Program-made: the position numbers and the translations under genes
The notes under the pieces: model-generated
Seen by the model: only the letters and a program-made list of their open reading frames with translations
What the model was told of the DNA's origin: nothing
Databases searched by the model: none
Part shown: positions 44,593 to 54,332 of the stretch, in pieces
Position numbering within the stretch: position 1 is the first letter of the stretch
How the letters are laid out: every line of letters begins with the position of its first letter
NCBI GenBank assembly: GCA_036279975.1
Contig: DASURP010000062.1
Coordinates: 45,546-109,545 of the forward strand
Direction of reading: 5' to 3'
Origin: 66-474 sp036279975
GTDB taxonomy: Bacteria; Pseudomonadota; Gammaproteobacteria; Xanthomonadales; Rhodanobacteraceae
Length of the DNA stretch: 64,000 nt

Positions 44593-47424
44593 GTGAGTGA
44601 CGGCGGCAGCTTGTTGCAGCAGTTGGCGGAAACCTCCCCGTTCGGCGGCGGCAACGCCGCATACCTCGACCAATTGTACGAGGACTGGCTACGCGATCCC
44701 GGATCCGTCGGACCGCAGTGGCGCACCTGGTTCCAGGGCCTGCACGGCATGGGCGATGTTCCGCACGCCGACGCGATCGCGCGCATCGTCGCCGCGCAGG
44801 CACTCGGACGCCACGCAGCCCCGGCGGTCGACGATACCCATGCCCGCAAGCAGGCGGGCGTGCTGCGTTTCCTGACCGCCTACCGTTCGCGCGGCCACCT
44901 GGCCGCCGACCTCGATCCCCTCGCGATCGCCCCCAAGCGCCCCGCACCCGACCTGGACTTGCCCTTCCACGGCCTGTCGGATGCCGACCTCGACACCGAA
45001 TTCGACTGCGGCACCTTCGCCGGCGGCGGCCAGCGCATGCGGCTGCGCGACTTGCGCGAACACCTGCGCCGCACCTACGTCGCCAGCATCGGCGCCGAAT
45101 TCATGCACATCAGCGACCATACCCAACGGCGCTGGATCTACGACCGCCTGGAAAAAGCCAGCGGCGACGCGGGGCTCGACAGCGACACCCGCAAGCGGGT
45201 GCTGGCCAAGCTGACCGCTGCCGACGGCCTGGAACGCTACCTGCACACCAAGTACGTCGGCCAGAAGCGCTTCTCGTTGGAAGGTGGCGATTCGCTGATC
45301 CCCTTGCTGGACGACCTGATCCGCCGCGCCGCCGGCGACGGCGTGCACGAACTCGTGATCGGCATGGCGCATCGCGGGCGGCTCAACGTGCTGGTCAACA
45401 TCCTCGGCAAGCCGCCGCAACAGTTGTTCGCGGAATTCGAGGGCAAGCACGACGGTCCCGATGACCCGGCACACTCCGGCGACGTGAAATACCACATGGG
45501 TTTCTCGGCGGACATCGCGGCACCCGCCGGCAGCATCCACGTCGCGCTGGCCTTCAATCCCTCGCACCTCGAGATCGTCAACCCGGTGGTCTCGGGCTCG
45601 GTGCGCGCGCGCCAGATCCGCGCCCACGACGGCGTGCGCGAGCACGTGCTGCCGGTACTGATCCATGGCGACGCGGCGCTCTCCGGGCAAGGCGTCAACA
45701 TGGAGCTGTTCAACATGTCGCAGACGCGCGGTTTCGGCGTGGGCGGCACCGTGCACATCGTAGTCAACAACCAGATCGGCTTCACCACCGACGCCGACGA
45801 CGGCCGCAGCACGCTGTACTGCACCGACGTCGCCAAGATGGTCAATGCACCGGTATTGCACGTGAACGGCGACGATCCCGAGGCCGTGCTGCAATGCATG
45901 CGGCTGGCGTTCGACTTCCGCCAGCAGTTCCACAAGGACGTCGTGGTCGACCTGGTCTGCTACCGCCGCCACGGCCACAACGAGGCCGACGAGCCGTCGG
46001 CCACGCAACCGGTCATGTACGACGTGATCAAGAAGTTGCCGCCCACGCGGCAGCTCTATGCGGGGGTGCTCGCCAAGCGCGGCCTCATCGCCGATGGCGA
46101 CGGGCAAAAACTGTTCGAGGACTACCGCGACAAGCTCGATGCCGGCGAGCTCGTCACCGAACTTTCGCCCCCGGGTTCGCAGAAGTTCATCGTGGACTGG
46201 ACGCGCTTTGCCAAGGGCAACCTCGCGCAGGCGGTCACCACCGGCGTCGCGCGCAAGACCCTCGACGAACTGGCGGGCAAGATCCTGACCTGGCCGGCAA
46301 ACGTGACGCTGCATCCACGGGTCGCCAAGATCTACACCGACCGCCGCAAGATGGCGGAAGGCGAACTTCCGCTGGACTGGGGCTATGCCGAGAACATGGC
46401 CTACGCATCGCTGGTCGCCGCAGGCAATGCCCTCAGGCTGGTCGGCCAGGACACTCCGCGCGGCACGTTCTTCCACCGCCACGCCGAACTGCACGACCAG
46501 AAGACCGGCGAGGTTTACACCCCGCTCGCGCACGTGCGCGAAGGCAGCTCGGTCGAGGTGATCGACTCGCTGCTGTCCGAATTGGCCGCGCTGGCGTTCG
46601 AGTACGGCTTCGCCACCGCCGACCCCGACACCCTGGTGGTCTGGGAAGCGCAGTTCGGGGATTTCGCCAACGGCGCGCAGGTGGTGATCGACCAGTTCAT
46701 CTCCTCCGGCGAGGCCAAGTGGGGTCGCCGCTGCGGGTTGGTGCTGCTGCTGCCGCACGGCTACGAAGGCCAGGGCCCGGAGCATTCGTCCGCGCGCCTC
46801 GAGCGCTACCTGCAACTGTGCGCCATGGACAACATGCAGGTATGCGTGCCCACCACGCCCGCGCAGATGTTCCACATGCTGCGCCGGCAGATGTTGCGTG
46901 ACTGCCGCAAGCCGCTGGTGGTGCTGACGCCGAAGTCGCTGTTGCGCCACAAGCTTGCGGTGTCATCGCTCGAAGACCTTGAGAAAGGCCGCTTCCACCT
47001 GGTGATTCCGGACACGCGCGGCAAGGACGACAAGCGGGTCAAGCGCGTGGTGCTCTGCTCGGGCAAGGTCTACTACGACCTGTTCGAGGCAGGCGAAAAG
47101 CAGCAGATCGACGACGTCGCGCTGGTCCGAGTCGAACAGTTGTACCCGTTCCCGCGCGTCGAGGTGAACGCCGAACTCGACAAGTATCCGGCCGCGAAGG
47201 AAGTGGTCTGGTGCCAGGAAGAGCCGCAGAACCAGGGCGCGTGGTTCCAGATCCGCCACCACCTGCAGGCCTGCGTCGATGGCCACCATAGCCTGCATTA
47301 CGCGGGCCGGGCGCGCTCGCCCGCGCCAGCCTGCGGCTACTTCAACACCCACGTGGCCGAGCAGCACGCGCTGGTGCAGCAGGCGCTGGCCGAACCGGTC
47401 GGCGATGACCATTCGGTGGAATGA
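44593..47424 (+). CDS. sucA: 2-oxoglutarate dehydrogenase E1 component
   Basis: 943 residues from the GTG at 44593; GTGs at 44581 and 44584 are also in frame and no ATG exists. E1 decarboxylates 2-oxoglutarate with thiamine diphosphate and transfers succinyl to E2. Motifs: N-terminal GGNAAYLDQLYEDWL, IGMAHRGRLNVL, NNQIGFTTD, GDDPEAVL and the C-terminal LLPHGYEGQGPEHSSARLER (20 residues). Length matches the family. First gene of sucA-sucB-lpd. Confidence 0.96.
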   Translation: MSDGGSLLQQLAETSPFGGGNAAYLDQLYEDWLRDPGSVGPQWRTWFQGLHGMGDVPHADAIARIVAAQALGRHAAPAVDDTHARKQAGVLRFLTAYRSRGHLAADLDPLAIAPKRPAPDLDLPFHGLSDADLDTEFDCGTFAGGGQRMRLRDLREHLRRTYVASIGAEFMHISDHTQRRWIYDRLEKASGDAGLDSDTRKRVLAKLTAADGLERYLHTKYVGQKRFSLEGGDSLIPLLDDLIRRAAGDGVHELVIGMAHRGRLNVLVNILGKPPQQLFAEFEGKHDGPDDPAHSGDVKYHMGFSADIAAPAGSIHVALAFNPSHLEIVNPVVSGSVRARQIRAHDGVREHVLPVLIHGDAALSGQGVNMELFNMSQTRGFGVGGTVHIVVNNQIGFTTDADDGRSTLYCTDVAKMVNAPVLHVNGDDPEAVLQCMRLAFDFRQQFHKDVVVDLVCYRRHGHNEADEPSATQPVMYDVIKKLPPTRQLYAGVLAKRGLIADGDGQKLFEDYRDKLDAGELVTELSPPGSQKFIVDWTRFAKGNLAQAVTTGVARKTLDELAGKILTWPANVTLHPRVAKIYTDRRKMAEGELPLDWGYAENMAYASLVAAGNALRLVGQDTPRGTFFHRHAELHDQKTGEVYTPLAHVREGSSVEVIDSLLSELAALAFEYGFATADPDTLVVWEAQFGDFANGAQVVIDQFISSGEAKWGRRCGLVLLLPHGYEGQGPEHSSARLERYLQLCAMDNMQVCVPTTPAQMFHMLRRQMLRDCRKPLVVLTPKSLLRHKLAVSSLEDLEKGRFHLVIPDTRGKDDKRVKRVVLCSGKVYYDLFEAGEKQQIDDVALVRVEQLYPFPRVEVNAELDKYPAAKEVVWCQEEPQNQGAWFQIRHHLQACVDGHHSLHYAGRARSPAPACGYFNTHVAEQHALVQQALAEPVGDDHSVE

Positions 47425-47462
47425 AAATCCGCTACGCTCCTTTTGATTAGTCAACCAAACAG

Positions 47463-47600
47463 AGCGGTTTGCAAAGCGTAGCGAGCGAAGGCAGATGGCG
47501 CCTCGGCGGCGCACAGGAACCGGAGTGTACACGTCAGTACATGAGGATCCCGGGCACCGCCGGCGCACGAGCTGCCGAGCGCAGTGGCTTTGCAACCGCT
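47463..47600 (+). ncRNA. Large imperfect hairpin between sucA and sucB (candidate structured RNA or repeat)
   Basis: The 191-bp gap holds nested complementary segments. A 14-bp base stem with one bulge pairs 47463-47477 with 47587-47600. Inside it GGCAG (47490-47494) pairs with CTGCC (47572-47576), 47498-47502 with 47562-47566, and 47505-47509 with 47557-47561. At the apex TGTAC-ACGTCA-GTACA spans 47526-47541. The hairpin ends 15 bp before the sucB ATG. It may be an RNA element tuning E1:E2 ratio, an RNase site or an inserted repeat. Confidence 0.7.
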
Positions 47601-47615
47601 CGACAAGGACAAGCC

Positions 47616-48854
47616 ATGTCGATCGAAGTCAGAGTTCCGGTACTGCCCGAATCCGTCAGCGACGCCACCATCGCCACTTGGCACAAGCAGCCGGGCGACG
47701 CGGTCAAGCGCGATGAAAACCTGGTCGACCTCGAAACCGACAAGGTGGTGCTGGAGGTACCCGCGCCTTCCGACGGCGTGCTCAAGGAAATCCGCCACCA
47801 GGCCGGCGACACCGTCAACAGCCAGGACGTGATCGCGATCCTCGAGGAGGGCGCGGTAGCGGAAGCACCAAAAGCGGAGCCTGCGAAGCCGGCGGCGCCG
47901 GCCAAGGCGGAAGTGCCCGCGAAAGCGGGACCGGGGACCGGGAACCAGGGACCGGCCAAGGCATCGCCTTCCGCAGCGGAACTATCTCCCGCTGGCCGCC
48001 GTGTCGCCACTGAAGAAAACATCGATGCTTCGCAAGTTCCCGGCACCGGCCGTGGCGGACGCGTGACCAAGGAAGACTTGGTCAATTACTCGAAGGCCGA
48101 GAAACCGGCCGCGGCGCCTGCGCCTACCAGTCCCCGGGTTCCGAGTCCCGGCAGTCGTCCGGAAGAACGCGTGCCGATGACGCGCATGCGCGCGCGCATC
48201 GCCGAGCGCCTGATGCAATCGAAGAACTCGATCGCGATGCTGACCTCTTCCAACGAAGTCAACCTCGCCAAGGTGGTCGCGATGCGCAAGCAGCTGGGCG
48301 AACAGTTCCAGAAGACCCACGGCATCAAGCTCGGCTACATGAGCTTTTTCGTGAGGGCCGCCAGCGAAGCCCTGAAGCGCCACCCGGTGGTGAACGCCTC
48401 GGTGGACGGCAACGACATCATCTACCACGGCTACCAGGACATTTCGATCGCGGTCGCGACCGACCGCGGGCTGGTGACCCCGGTGCTGCGCGACGCCCAG
48501 GACATGAGCTTCGCCGAGATCGAAAAGGCCATCGCCGATTTCGCGACCAGGGCGCGCGACGGCAAGCTGAGCCTGGACGACCTGCAAGGCGGCACCTTCA
48601 CCATCACCAACGGCGGCACCTTCGGTTCGCTGTTCTCGACGCCGATCGTGAACCCGCCGCAGAGCGGCATCCTCGGCATGCACACCATCAAGGAGCGCGC
48701 GGTGGTGGAAAATGGCCAGGTCGTCGCAGCGCCTATGATGTACATCGCGATCAGCTACGACCACCGCATCGTGGATGGCAAGGACGCGGTGCTGTTCCTG
48801 GTGGACATCAAGAACCAGCTGGAGAACCCGTACAGCATGTTGCTTGGGCTTTGA
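47616..48854 (+). CDS. sucB: 2-oxoglutarate dehydrogenase E2, dihydrolipoyl succinyltransferase
   Basis: 412 residues: one lipoyl domain with the lipoylated Lys in ETDKVVLEVP, an Ala/Pro linker, a peripheral-subunit-binding domain (LSPAGRRVATEENIDASQVP; 20 cited) and the catalytic domain with SYDHRIVDGKDAV. It forms the 24-mer core of the complex. The ATG at 47616 is preceded by AAGGA. The open frame extends upstream through the hairpin to 47469 but that leader is not part of E2. Confidence 0.97.
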   Translation: MSIEVRVPVLPESVSDATIATWHKQPGDAVKRDENLVDLETDKVVLEVPAPSDGVLKEIRHQAGDTVNSQDVIAILEEGAVAEAPKAEPAKPAAPAKAEVPAKAGPGTGNQGPAKASPSAAELSPAGRRVATEENIDASQVPGTGRGGRVTKEDLVNYSKAEKPAAAPAPTSPRVPSPGSRPEERVPMTRMRARIAERLMQSKNSIAMLTSSNEVNLAKVVAMRKQLGEQFQKTHGIKLGYMSFFVRAASEALKRHPVVNASVDGNDIIYHGYQDISIAVATDRGLVTPVLRDAQDMSFAEIEKAIADFATRARDGKLSLDDLQGGTFTITNGGTFGSLFSTPIVNPPQSGILGMHTIKERAVVENGQVVAAPMMYIAISYDHRIVDGKDAVLFLVDIKNQLENPYSMLLGL

Positions 48855-48863
48855 CGCTTCGAG

Positions 48864-48969
48864 CCCCTCTCCCTCCGGGAGAGGGGTTGGGGTGAGGGTT
48901 CGGCATCGCCATATTCCTCACCGAACCCTCATCCGGCGCTGCGCGCCACCTTCTCCCGAAGGGAGAAGG
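48864..48969. repeat. Triple-hairpin repeat between sucB and lpd
   Basis: Three inverted units: CCCCTCTCCC-tcc-GGGAGAGGGG (48864-48886), GAGGGTTCGG with CCGAACCCTC (48894-48903, 48921-48930) and CCTTCTCCC-gaa-GGGAGAAGG (48949-48969). The CCCTCTCC...GGTGAGGG composition is a dispersed repeat type seen in many proteobacteria. It occupies most of the 134-bp gap inside the operon. Confidence 0.8.
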
Positions 48970-48988
48970 AAAAACCAAGGATGCTGCA

Positions 48989-50449
48989 ATGAGCGACCCG
49001 CAGAGTTTCGACGTCATCTTCATTGGGGCCGGCCCGGCCGGCTACATCGGTGCGATCCGCGCCGCGCAACTGGGCCTGAAAGTCGCCTGCGTCGACGCGT
49101 TCAAGGGCAAGGACGGCAAGCAGGCGCTGGGCGGAACCTGCCTCAACGTCGGCTGCATCCCGTCGAAGGCGCTGCTGGATTCCTCGAAGCAGTTCTGGGG
49201 CCTCGCGCACAACCTGCCCACCCACGGCATCAGCGTCGAGAACGCCAAGGTGGACATGAAGACGTTCATTGGCCGCAAGGACAAGATCGTCAAACAGTTC
49301 ACCGGCGGCGTCGGCATGCTGTTCAAGAGCAACAAGGTGACGGCATTCTTCGGCACCGGGAAGTTGCTCCGCAGTGATAAAAGCGGGGGCAACCAGGTGG
49401 AGGTCACCGGCGAAGACGGCAACAAACAGACGCTCAAGGCGGCCAACGTCATCATCGCCACCGGCTCGGTGCCGATCGAACTCCCGTTTGCGAAGTTCGA
49501 CGGGAAAAACATCATCGACAACGCCGGCGCACTCGATCTCGACAAGGTGCCGAAAAGCCTCGGGGTGATCGGCGCGGGCGTGATCGGGCTGGAACTGGGT
49601 TCGGTGTGGAAGCGCATGGGCGCGGAAGTCACCATCCTGGAAGCATTGCCCGACTTCCTCGGCGCCGCCGACCGGGACATTTCCATGGTCGCCGCGCGGG
49701 AATTCAAGAAGCAGGGCCTGGACATCCACCTGGGCGCCAAGGTCGGCAAGGCCGAGGTGAAGAAGGCATCAAAGAATGAATCGGCCGTCGAGGTGACCTA
49801 CTCCGACAAGGATGGCGAGCACAAGCTCACCTTCGACAAGCTGCTGGTCGCGGTGGGGCGGCGTGCCTATACGCAAGGCCTGCTGGGCGATGGCACGGGC
49901 GTCAAAACCGATGATCGTGGGCGCATCGAGGTCGACGAACACTGCTGGACCGGGGTCGATGGCGTGTGGGCCATCGGCGACTGCGTGCGCGGTCCGATGC
50001 TGGCGCACAAGGGAGAGGAAGAAGGCGTGATGGTGGCCGAACTGATCGCGGGCCGCGCCGGCCACGTCGACTACGGCGTGATCCCGTGGGTGATCTACAC
50101 CGAACCCGAAATCGCCTGGGCCGGCAAGACCGAAAAACAGTGCAAGGACGAAGGCATTCCGTACCGGACCGGATCGTTCCCGTTCGCCGCCAACGGCCGC
50201 GCAGTGGCGATGAACGAACCCGCGGGCCAGGTGAAGGTGATTGCACACGCGGAAACCGACCGCATCCTCGGCGTGCACATGGTTGGCCCGGTGGTATCGG
50301 AATTGATTGCCGAAGCCGTGGTGGCGATGGAGTTCAAGGGCTCGTCCGAAGACCTGGCCCGCATCGTCCATGCCCACCCGACCCTCTCCGAAGTCGTGCA
50401 CGAAGCCGCACTCTCCGTCGACAAGCGGGCCCTCAACAAAGCAAATTGA
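48989..50449 (+). CDS. lpd: dihydrolipoyl dehydrogenase
   Basis: 486 residues. The E3 flavoprotein reoxidises dihydrolipoamide with NAD+. FAD site IFIGAGPAGYIGAIRAAQ, redox disulfide GGTCLNVGCIPSKALL, NAD site IGAGVIGLELGSVW and active-site His in HAHPTLSEVVHEA are all intact. AAGGA precedes the ATG. The last gene of the 2-oxoglutarate dehydrogenase operon; a repeat begins at its stop codon. Confidence 0.98.
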   Translation: MSDPQSFDVIFIGAGPAGYIGAIRAAQLGLKVACVDAFKGKDGKQALGGTCLNVGCIPSKALLDSSKQFWGLAHNLPTHGISVENAKVDMKTFIGRKDKIVKQFTGGVGMLFKSNKVTAFFGTGKLLRSDKSGGNQVEVTGEDGNKQTLKAANVIIATGSVPIELPFAKFDGKNIIDNAGALDLDKVPKSLGVIGAGVIGLELGSVWKRMGAEVTILEALPDFLGAADRDISMVAAREFKKQGLDIHLGAKVGKAEVKKASKNESAVEVTYSDKDGEHKLTFDKLLVAVGRRAYTQGLLGDGTGVKTDDRGRIEVDEHCWTGVDGVWAIGDCVRGPMLAHKGEEEGVMVAELIAGRAGHVDYGVIPWVIYTEPEIAWAGKTEKQCKDEGIPYRTGSFPFAANGRAVAMNEPAGQVKVIAHAETDRILGVHMVGPVVSELIAEAVVAMEFKGSSEDLARIVHAHPTLSEVVHEAALSVDKRALNKAN

Positions 50450-50715
50450 CGACAGGATGTCGTCGTCCCGGACAGCACATGGATGCGCGTTGATCCGGGA
50501 TCCAGCTTCAAACTGGATGTCGTCATCCCGTGCAGGCCATGGATGGCCGACGACACGGGATCCAGATCAAAAAACGTTCATTCCGTGCAGCACAGGCATG
50601 TGCACTGATTCGGGATCCAGCCTTTGCTCGTCATCCCGGCGCAGGCCGGGATCCATTTTGATCGTACTGCCGACGCATGCTGGATTCCGGCCTGCGCCGG
50701 AATGACGGCGAAAAA
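50447..50715. repeat. Cluster of REP-like repeats between lpd and acuI
   Basis: The gap is filled by four to five related units containing GACGACAGGATGTCGTC, CCGGGATCCAG and CCGGAATGACG. The first unit (50447-50508) starts at the lpd TGA and closely matches the repeat at the phaC stop (59932-59993 on the other strand). Later units alternate orientation, and a final pair (GGATCCATTTTG ... GGATTCCGG...) faces inward. Confidence 0.8.
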
Positions 50716-50717
50716 CA

Positions 50718-51734
<1,017 letters not shown>

Positions 51735-51882
51735 CTTTGCGATCGACTTGCAAGCCAATGATTTGTCTCAAGCGTTTTGCGTATTCTTGAGACGACCCTG
51801 AGCCACCACAACCGGCCCGGCAAGCATGGCGCTTCGGGTTTCGGTTCCCTACAATGTGCGCTTCCGTTGCGGGGAGCCATGC

Positions 51883-52248
51883 ATGTCACGCATCCTGATC
51901 GTTGACGATTCGCCATCCCAACTGGAAGGCCTGAAACGGCTGGTCGAGAAACTCGGACACCAGACACTCACCGCAACCGACGGCGCGGCGGGGGTTGAAA
52001 CCGCCAAGCGTGACAAGCCCGATCTCGTCTTGATGGACGTGGTGATGCCGAACCTCAACGGGTTTCAGGCGACGCGTGCGATCTCGAAGGATCCCGATAC
52101 TGCGCATATCCCGGTGATCCTGGTGACCACCAAGGACCAGGAAACCGACAAGGTCTGGGGCATGCGCCAGGGCGCCAAGGCCTATGTCACCAAACCCGTG
52201 AACGAAGCCGAGCTGACCAAGGCGCTGGGCGCAGCGTTGGCCAAGTAG
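51883..52248 (+). CDS. pilH: single-domain response regulator, PilH-like
   Basis: 121 residues, receiver domain only. The acidic pocket Asp8-Asp9, phospho-acceptor Asp52 (LVLMDVVMP), Thr82 and Lys104 are intact. VTTKDQETDKVWGMRQGA is almost the PilH sequence of Pseudomonas aeruginosa, where PilH tunes twitching motility through the Chp chemosensory system. Other pil/chp genes are not adjacent. The ATG at 51883 begins MSRILIVDDSP. Confidence 0.9.
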   Translation: MSRILIVDDSPSQLEGLKRLVEKLGHQTLTATDGAAGVETAKRDKPDLVLMDVVMPNLNGFQATRAISKDPDTAHIPVILVTTKDQETDKVWGMRQGAKAYVTKPVNEAELTKALGAALAK

Positions 52249-52272
52249 GCGCAGCCATATCGATGGCTCGGC

Positions 52273-53181
52273 CTACCGCGGATCGAACCCCGGGAACGCC
52301 TGTTCAAACGCCTTGTACGCTTCCCTGGCCTGATCGTTGTCTGCGGGCGGCGTCCGGATCGACAGGGTGACGATCTGGTCTCCGGGCGTCCTGCCCGGCA
52401 TTCCGCGCCCCTTGAGGCGCAGCTTGCGTCCACTGTGCGAACCCGCGGGAACCCGGAGTTCCACTGTGCCGCCCAGTGTCGGTACCGGCACCTTGGCGCC
52501 CAGTGCCGCTTCCCAGGGCGAAACCGGCAATTCGGCTTCCACGTCGCGTCCATGCAGCCTGAACTGCGGATCGTCGCGCACCAGCACTTCCAGCAAGAGG
52601 TCGCCCGCCGGGCCGCCGTTGTAGCCGGGCTCGCCCTGCCCGCCGAGGCGGATCACCTTGCCCGGCAGGATGCCGGCGGGAATGTTCACTTCCAGCGTGC
52701 GTTCACCCGTTGCATCGCGCAGGCCCATCCGCTGCTTGCCGCCCGAATACGCCGTACGCAGGTCGATCTCCACGCCGGCGCGTATGTCGTTGCCGCGCAT
52801 GGGCCCGCGTTGGGGGCGCGCCCCCGCGGCGCGCCCCCCGAACAGTGATTCGAAGAAATCGCTGAAGCCCCCCGCATCGCCGCCACCGAAATCCCTGAAC
52901 TCGAAGCCGCCCGGCGCCTGCTGCTGCCACCCCGGCGGCGGCCGGAAGTTGTCGCCGGCACGATAGCCGCCCGCGCGCAGGTTGTCGTAGGCTGCGCGCT
53001 TCTGTTTGTCGTGCAGCACCTCGTAGGCCTCGCTGATGGCCTTGAACTTGTCCTCGGCGCCGGCTTCCTTGTTCTTGTCCGGGTGGTACTTGCGCGCGAG
53101 CTTGCGGTAGGCCGCCTTGATCTCGTCGTCGCCCGCGCCTTGTTTCACGCCAAGGGTCTTGTAGTAATCCTGAAACTCCAT
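52273..53181 (-). CDS. cbpA: CbpA-type DnaJ co-chaperone
   Basis: 302 residues. The J domain has the HPD motif (RKYHPDKNKEAG), then a Gly/Phe-rich linker (FRDFGGGDAGGFSDFFESLFGG; cited in part) and two C-terminal substrate domains without a zinc finger, hence CbpA rather than DnaJ. It stimulates DnaK ATPase. CATAAT on the minus strand at 53238-53243 may be its -10. It is followed in the same orientation upstream by an Hsp20 gene, a heat-shock pairing. Confidence 0.95.
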   Translation of the reverse strand: MEFQDYYKTLGVKQGAGDDEIKAAYRKLARKYHPDKNKEAGAEDKFKAISEAYEVLHDKQKRAAYDNLRAGGYRAGDNFRPPPGWQQQAPGGFEFRDFGGGDAGGFSDFFESLFGGRAAGARPQRGPMRGNDIRAGVEIDLRTAYSGGKQRMGLRDATGERTLEVNIPAGILPGKVIRLGGQGEPGYNGGPAGDLLLEVLVRDDPQFRLHGRDVEAELPVSPWEAALGAKVPVPTLGGTVELRVPAGSHSGRKLRLKGRGMPGRTPGDQIVTLSIRTPPADNDQAREAYKAFEQAFPGFDPR

Positions 53182-53275
53182 CCAGGTTCCCCGCGATCGC
53201 GCAAAAGGCCGCGGCGGATTGCTCCGCCGCGGTTACAATTATGCCGCACCGACCCGGCCAAATGCCGGCAAGGAC

Positions 53276-53725
53276 TCACTCGACCGCGATTTCGATCTTG
53301 CGCGGCGTGGTTTCCGGGCGCTTCGGGATCTCGATTTCCAGTACGCCGTGCTTGCCGCTGGCGCGGATGCCATCCGGATTCGCACTGTCGGGCAGCGCAA
53401 AGCGGCGATGGAACACGCCGTGCGCGCGCTCGACGCGCGTGTACTTGCCGTCCCCGGCCTTGTGTTCGGTCCTGCGCTCGCCGCGGATCGACAGCACGCC
53501 CTTGTCCATGTTGATCTCGATGGCCTTCGGATCGACGCCCGGGATGTCGGCTTCGATCACGAAGCGCTTGTCTTCCTCGCGGATGTCCACGCGCGGCGCC
53601 CATTCGCTGGTCACCACGTCGGACTGGTCCGTGGATTCCAACTCGAACAGCTGGTTGAACGCATCCGCGAACTCGCGGGGAAAACGGCCGGCAACCGGCC
53701 AGTAGGGGGAACGCTGCATAGCCAT
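53276..53725 (-). CDS. small heat-shock protein, Hsp20 family
   Basis: 149 residues. An alpha-crystallin domain (WAPRVDIREEDKRFVIEAD ... GVLEIEIPKRPE) with a short N-terminus containing FPREFADAFNQLFE. The C-terminal I-x-I-like anchor is KIEIAVE. It is an ATP-independent holdase. AGGAGT precedes the ATG. It lies just upstream of cbpA. Confidence 0.95.
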   Translation of the reverse strand: MAMQRSPYWPVAGRFPREFADAFNQLFELESTDQSDVVTSEWAPRVDIREEDKRFVIEADIPGVDPKAIEINMDKGVLSIRGERRTEHKAGDGKYTRVERAHGVFHRRFALPDSANPDGIRASGKHGVLEIEIPKRPETTPRKIEIAVE

Positions 53726-53855
53726 GGCAGACTCCTATGGGTTGATTGGCCACACCGGGCCGTTGGTCCCGAGGTATGGGCCGACGGAGCGCTTTCAAGC
53801 CCGGCCGCCAACGCGCTGGAGTACGATGGCGGGATCAATCCGACAGGACCGAACC

Positions 53856-54332
53856 ATGACGATCCAGGCTGGCCAGCGTGTTCCCCAAGCCACCTTCGCC
53901 GTACTGAGTAATGGCGTCAAGCAACTCACCACCGACGATGTGTTCAAGGGCAGGAAGGTCGTGCTGTTCGCGGTGCCCGGCGCCTTCACCCCGACCTGTT
54001 CGGAACGCCACCTGCCGGGTTACATCGAGCACTACGGGGATTTCAGGAAACGCGGCATCGACGTCGCCTGCATGGCCGTCAACGACGCCTTCGTGATGCA
54101 GGCCTGGGCGCAGCACCGCCATGTGCCCGACGGCATGCTGATGCTGGCTGATGGCAACGGCGACTTTGCCAAGGCGCTGGGTCTGGAATCCGACGCCAGC
54201 AAGTTCGGGATGGGCATGCGCTCCAAGCGCTTCGCCTTCTATGCCGAGGACGGCGTGGTCAAGGTGCTGCACGTCGAGGCACCCGGAGAGTTCCGGGTTT
54301 CAAGCGCCGAGGCGATGCTGGCGGCGATTTGA
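53856..54332 (+). CDS. atypical peroxiredoxin (Prx5/AhpE-like thioredoxin fold)
   Basis: 158 residues. The peroxidatic Cys48 is in PGAFTPTCSERHLPGY, the Prx5 signature; a second Cys72 lies in DVACMAVND. It reduces hydrogen and organic peroxides with thiol donors. ATG 53856 begins MTIQAGQRVPQATF. The stop overlaps the HAD gene start as TGATG. Confidence 0.95.
   Translation: MTIQAGQRVPQATFAVLSNGVKQLTTDDVFKGRKVVLFAVPGAFTPTCSERHLPGYIEHYGDFRKRGIDVACMAVNDAFVMQAWAQHRHVPDGMLMLADGNGDFAKALGLESDASKFGMGMRSKRFAFYAEDGVVKVLHVEAPGEFRVSSAEAMLAAI

Noticed and set aside
50447..50715. Possible CRISPR array after lpd because of repeated similar units
   Set aside because: Unit spacing and orientation are irregular, the units are palindromic and diverged, and there are no cas genes.
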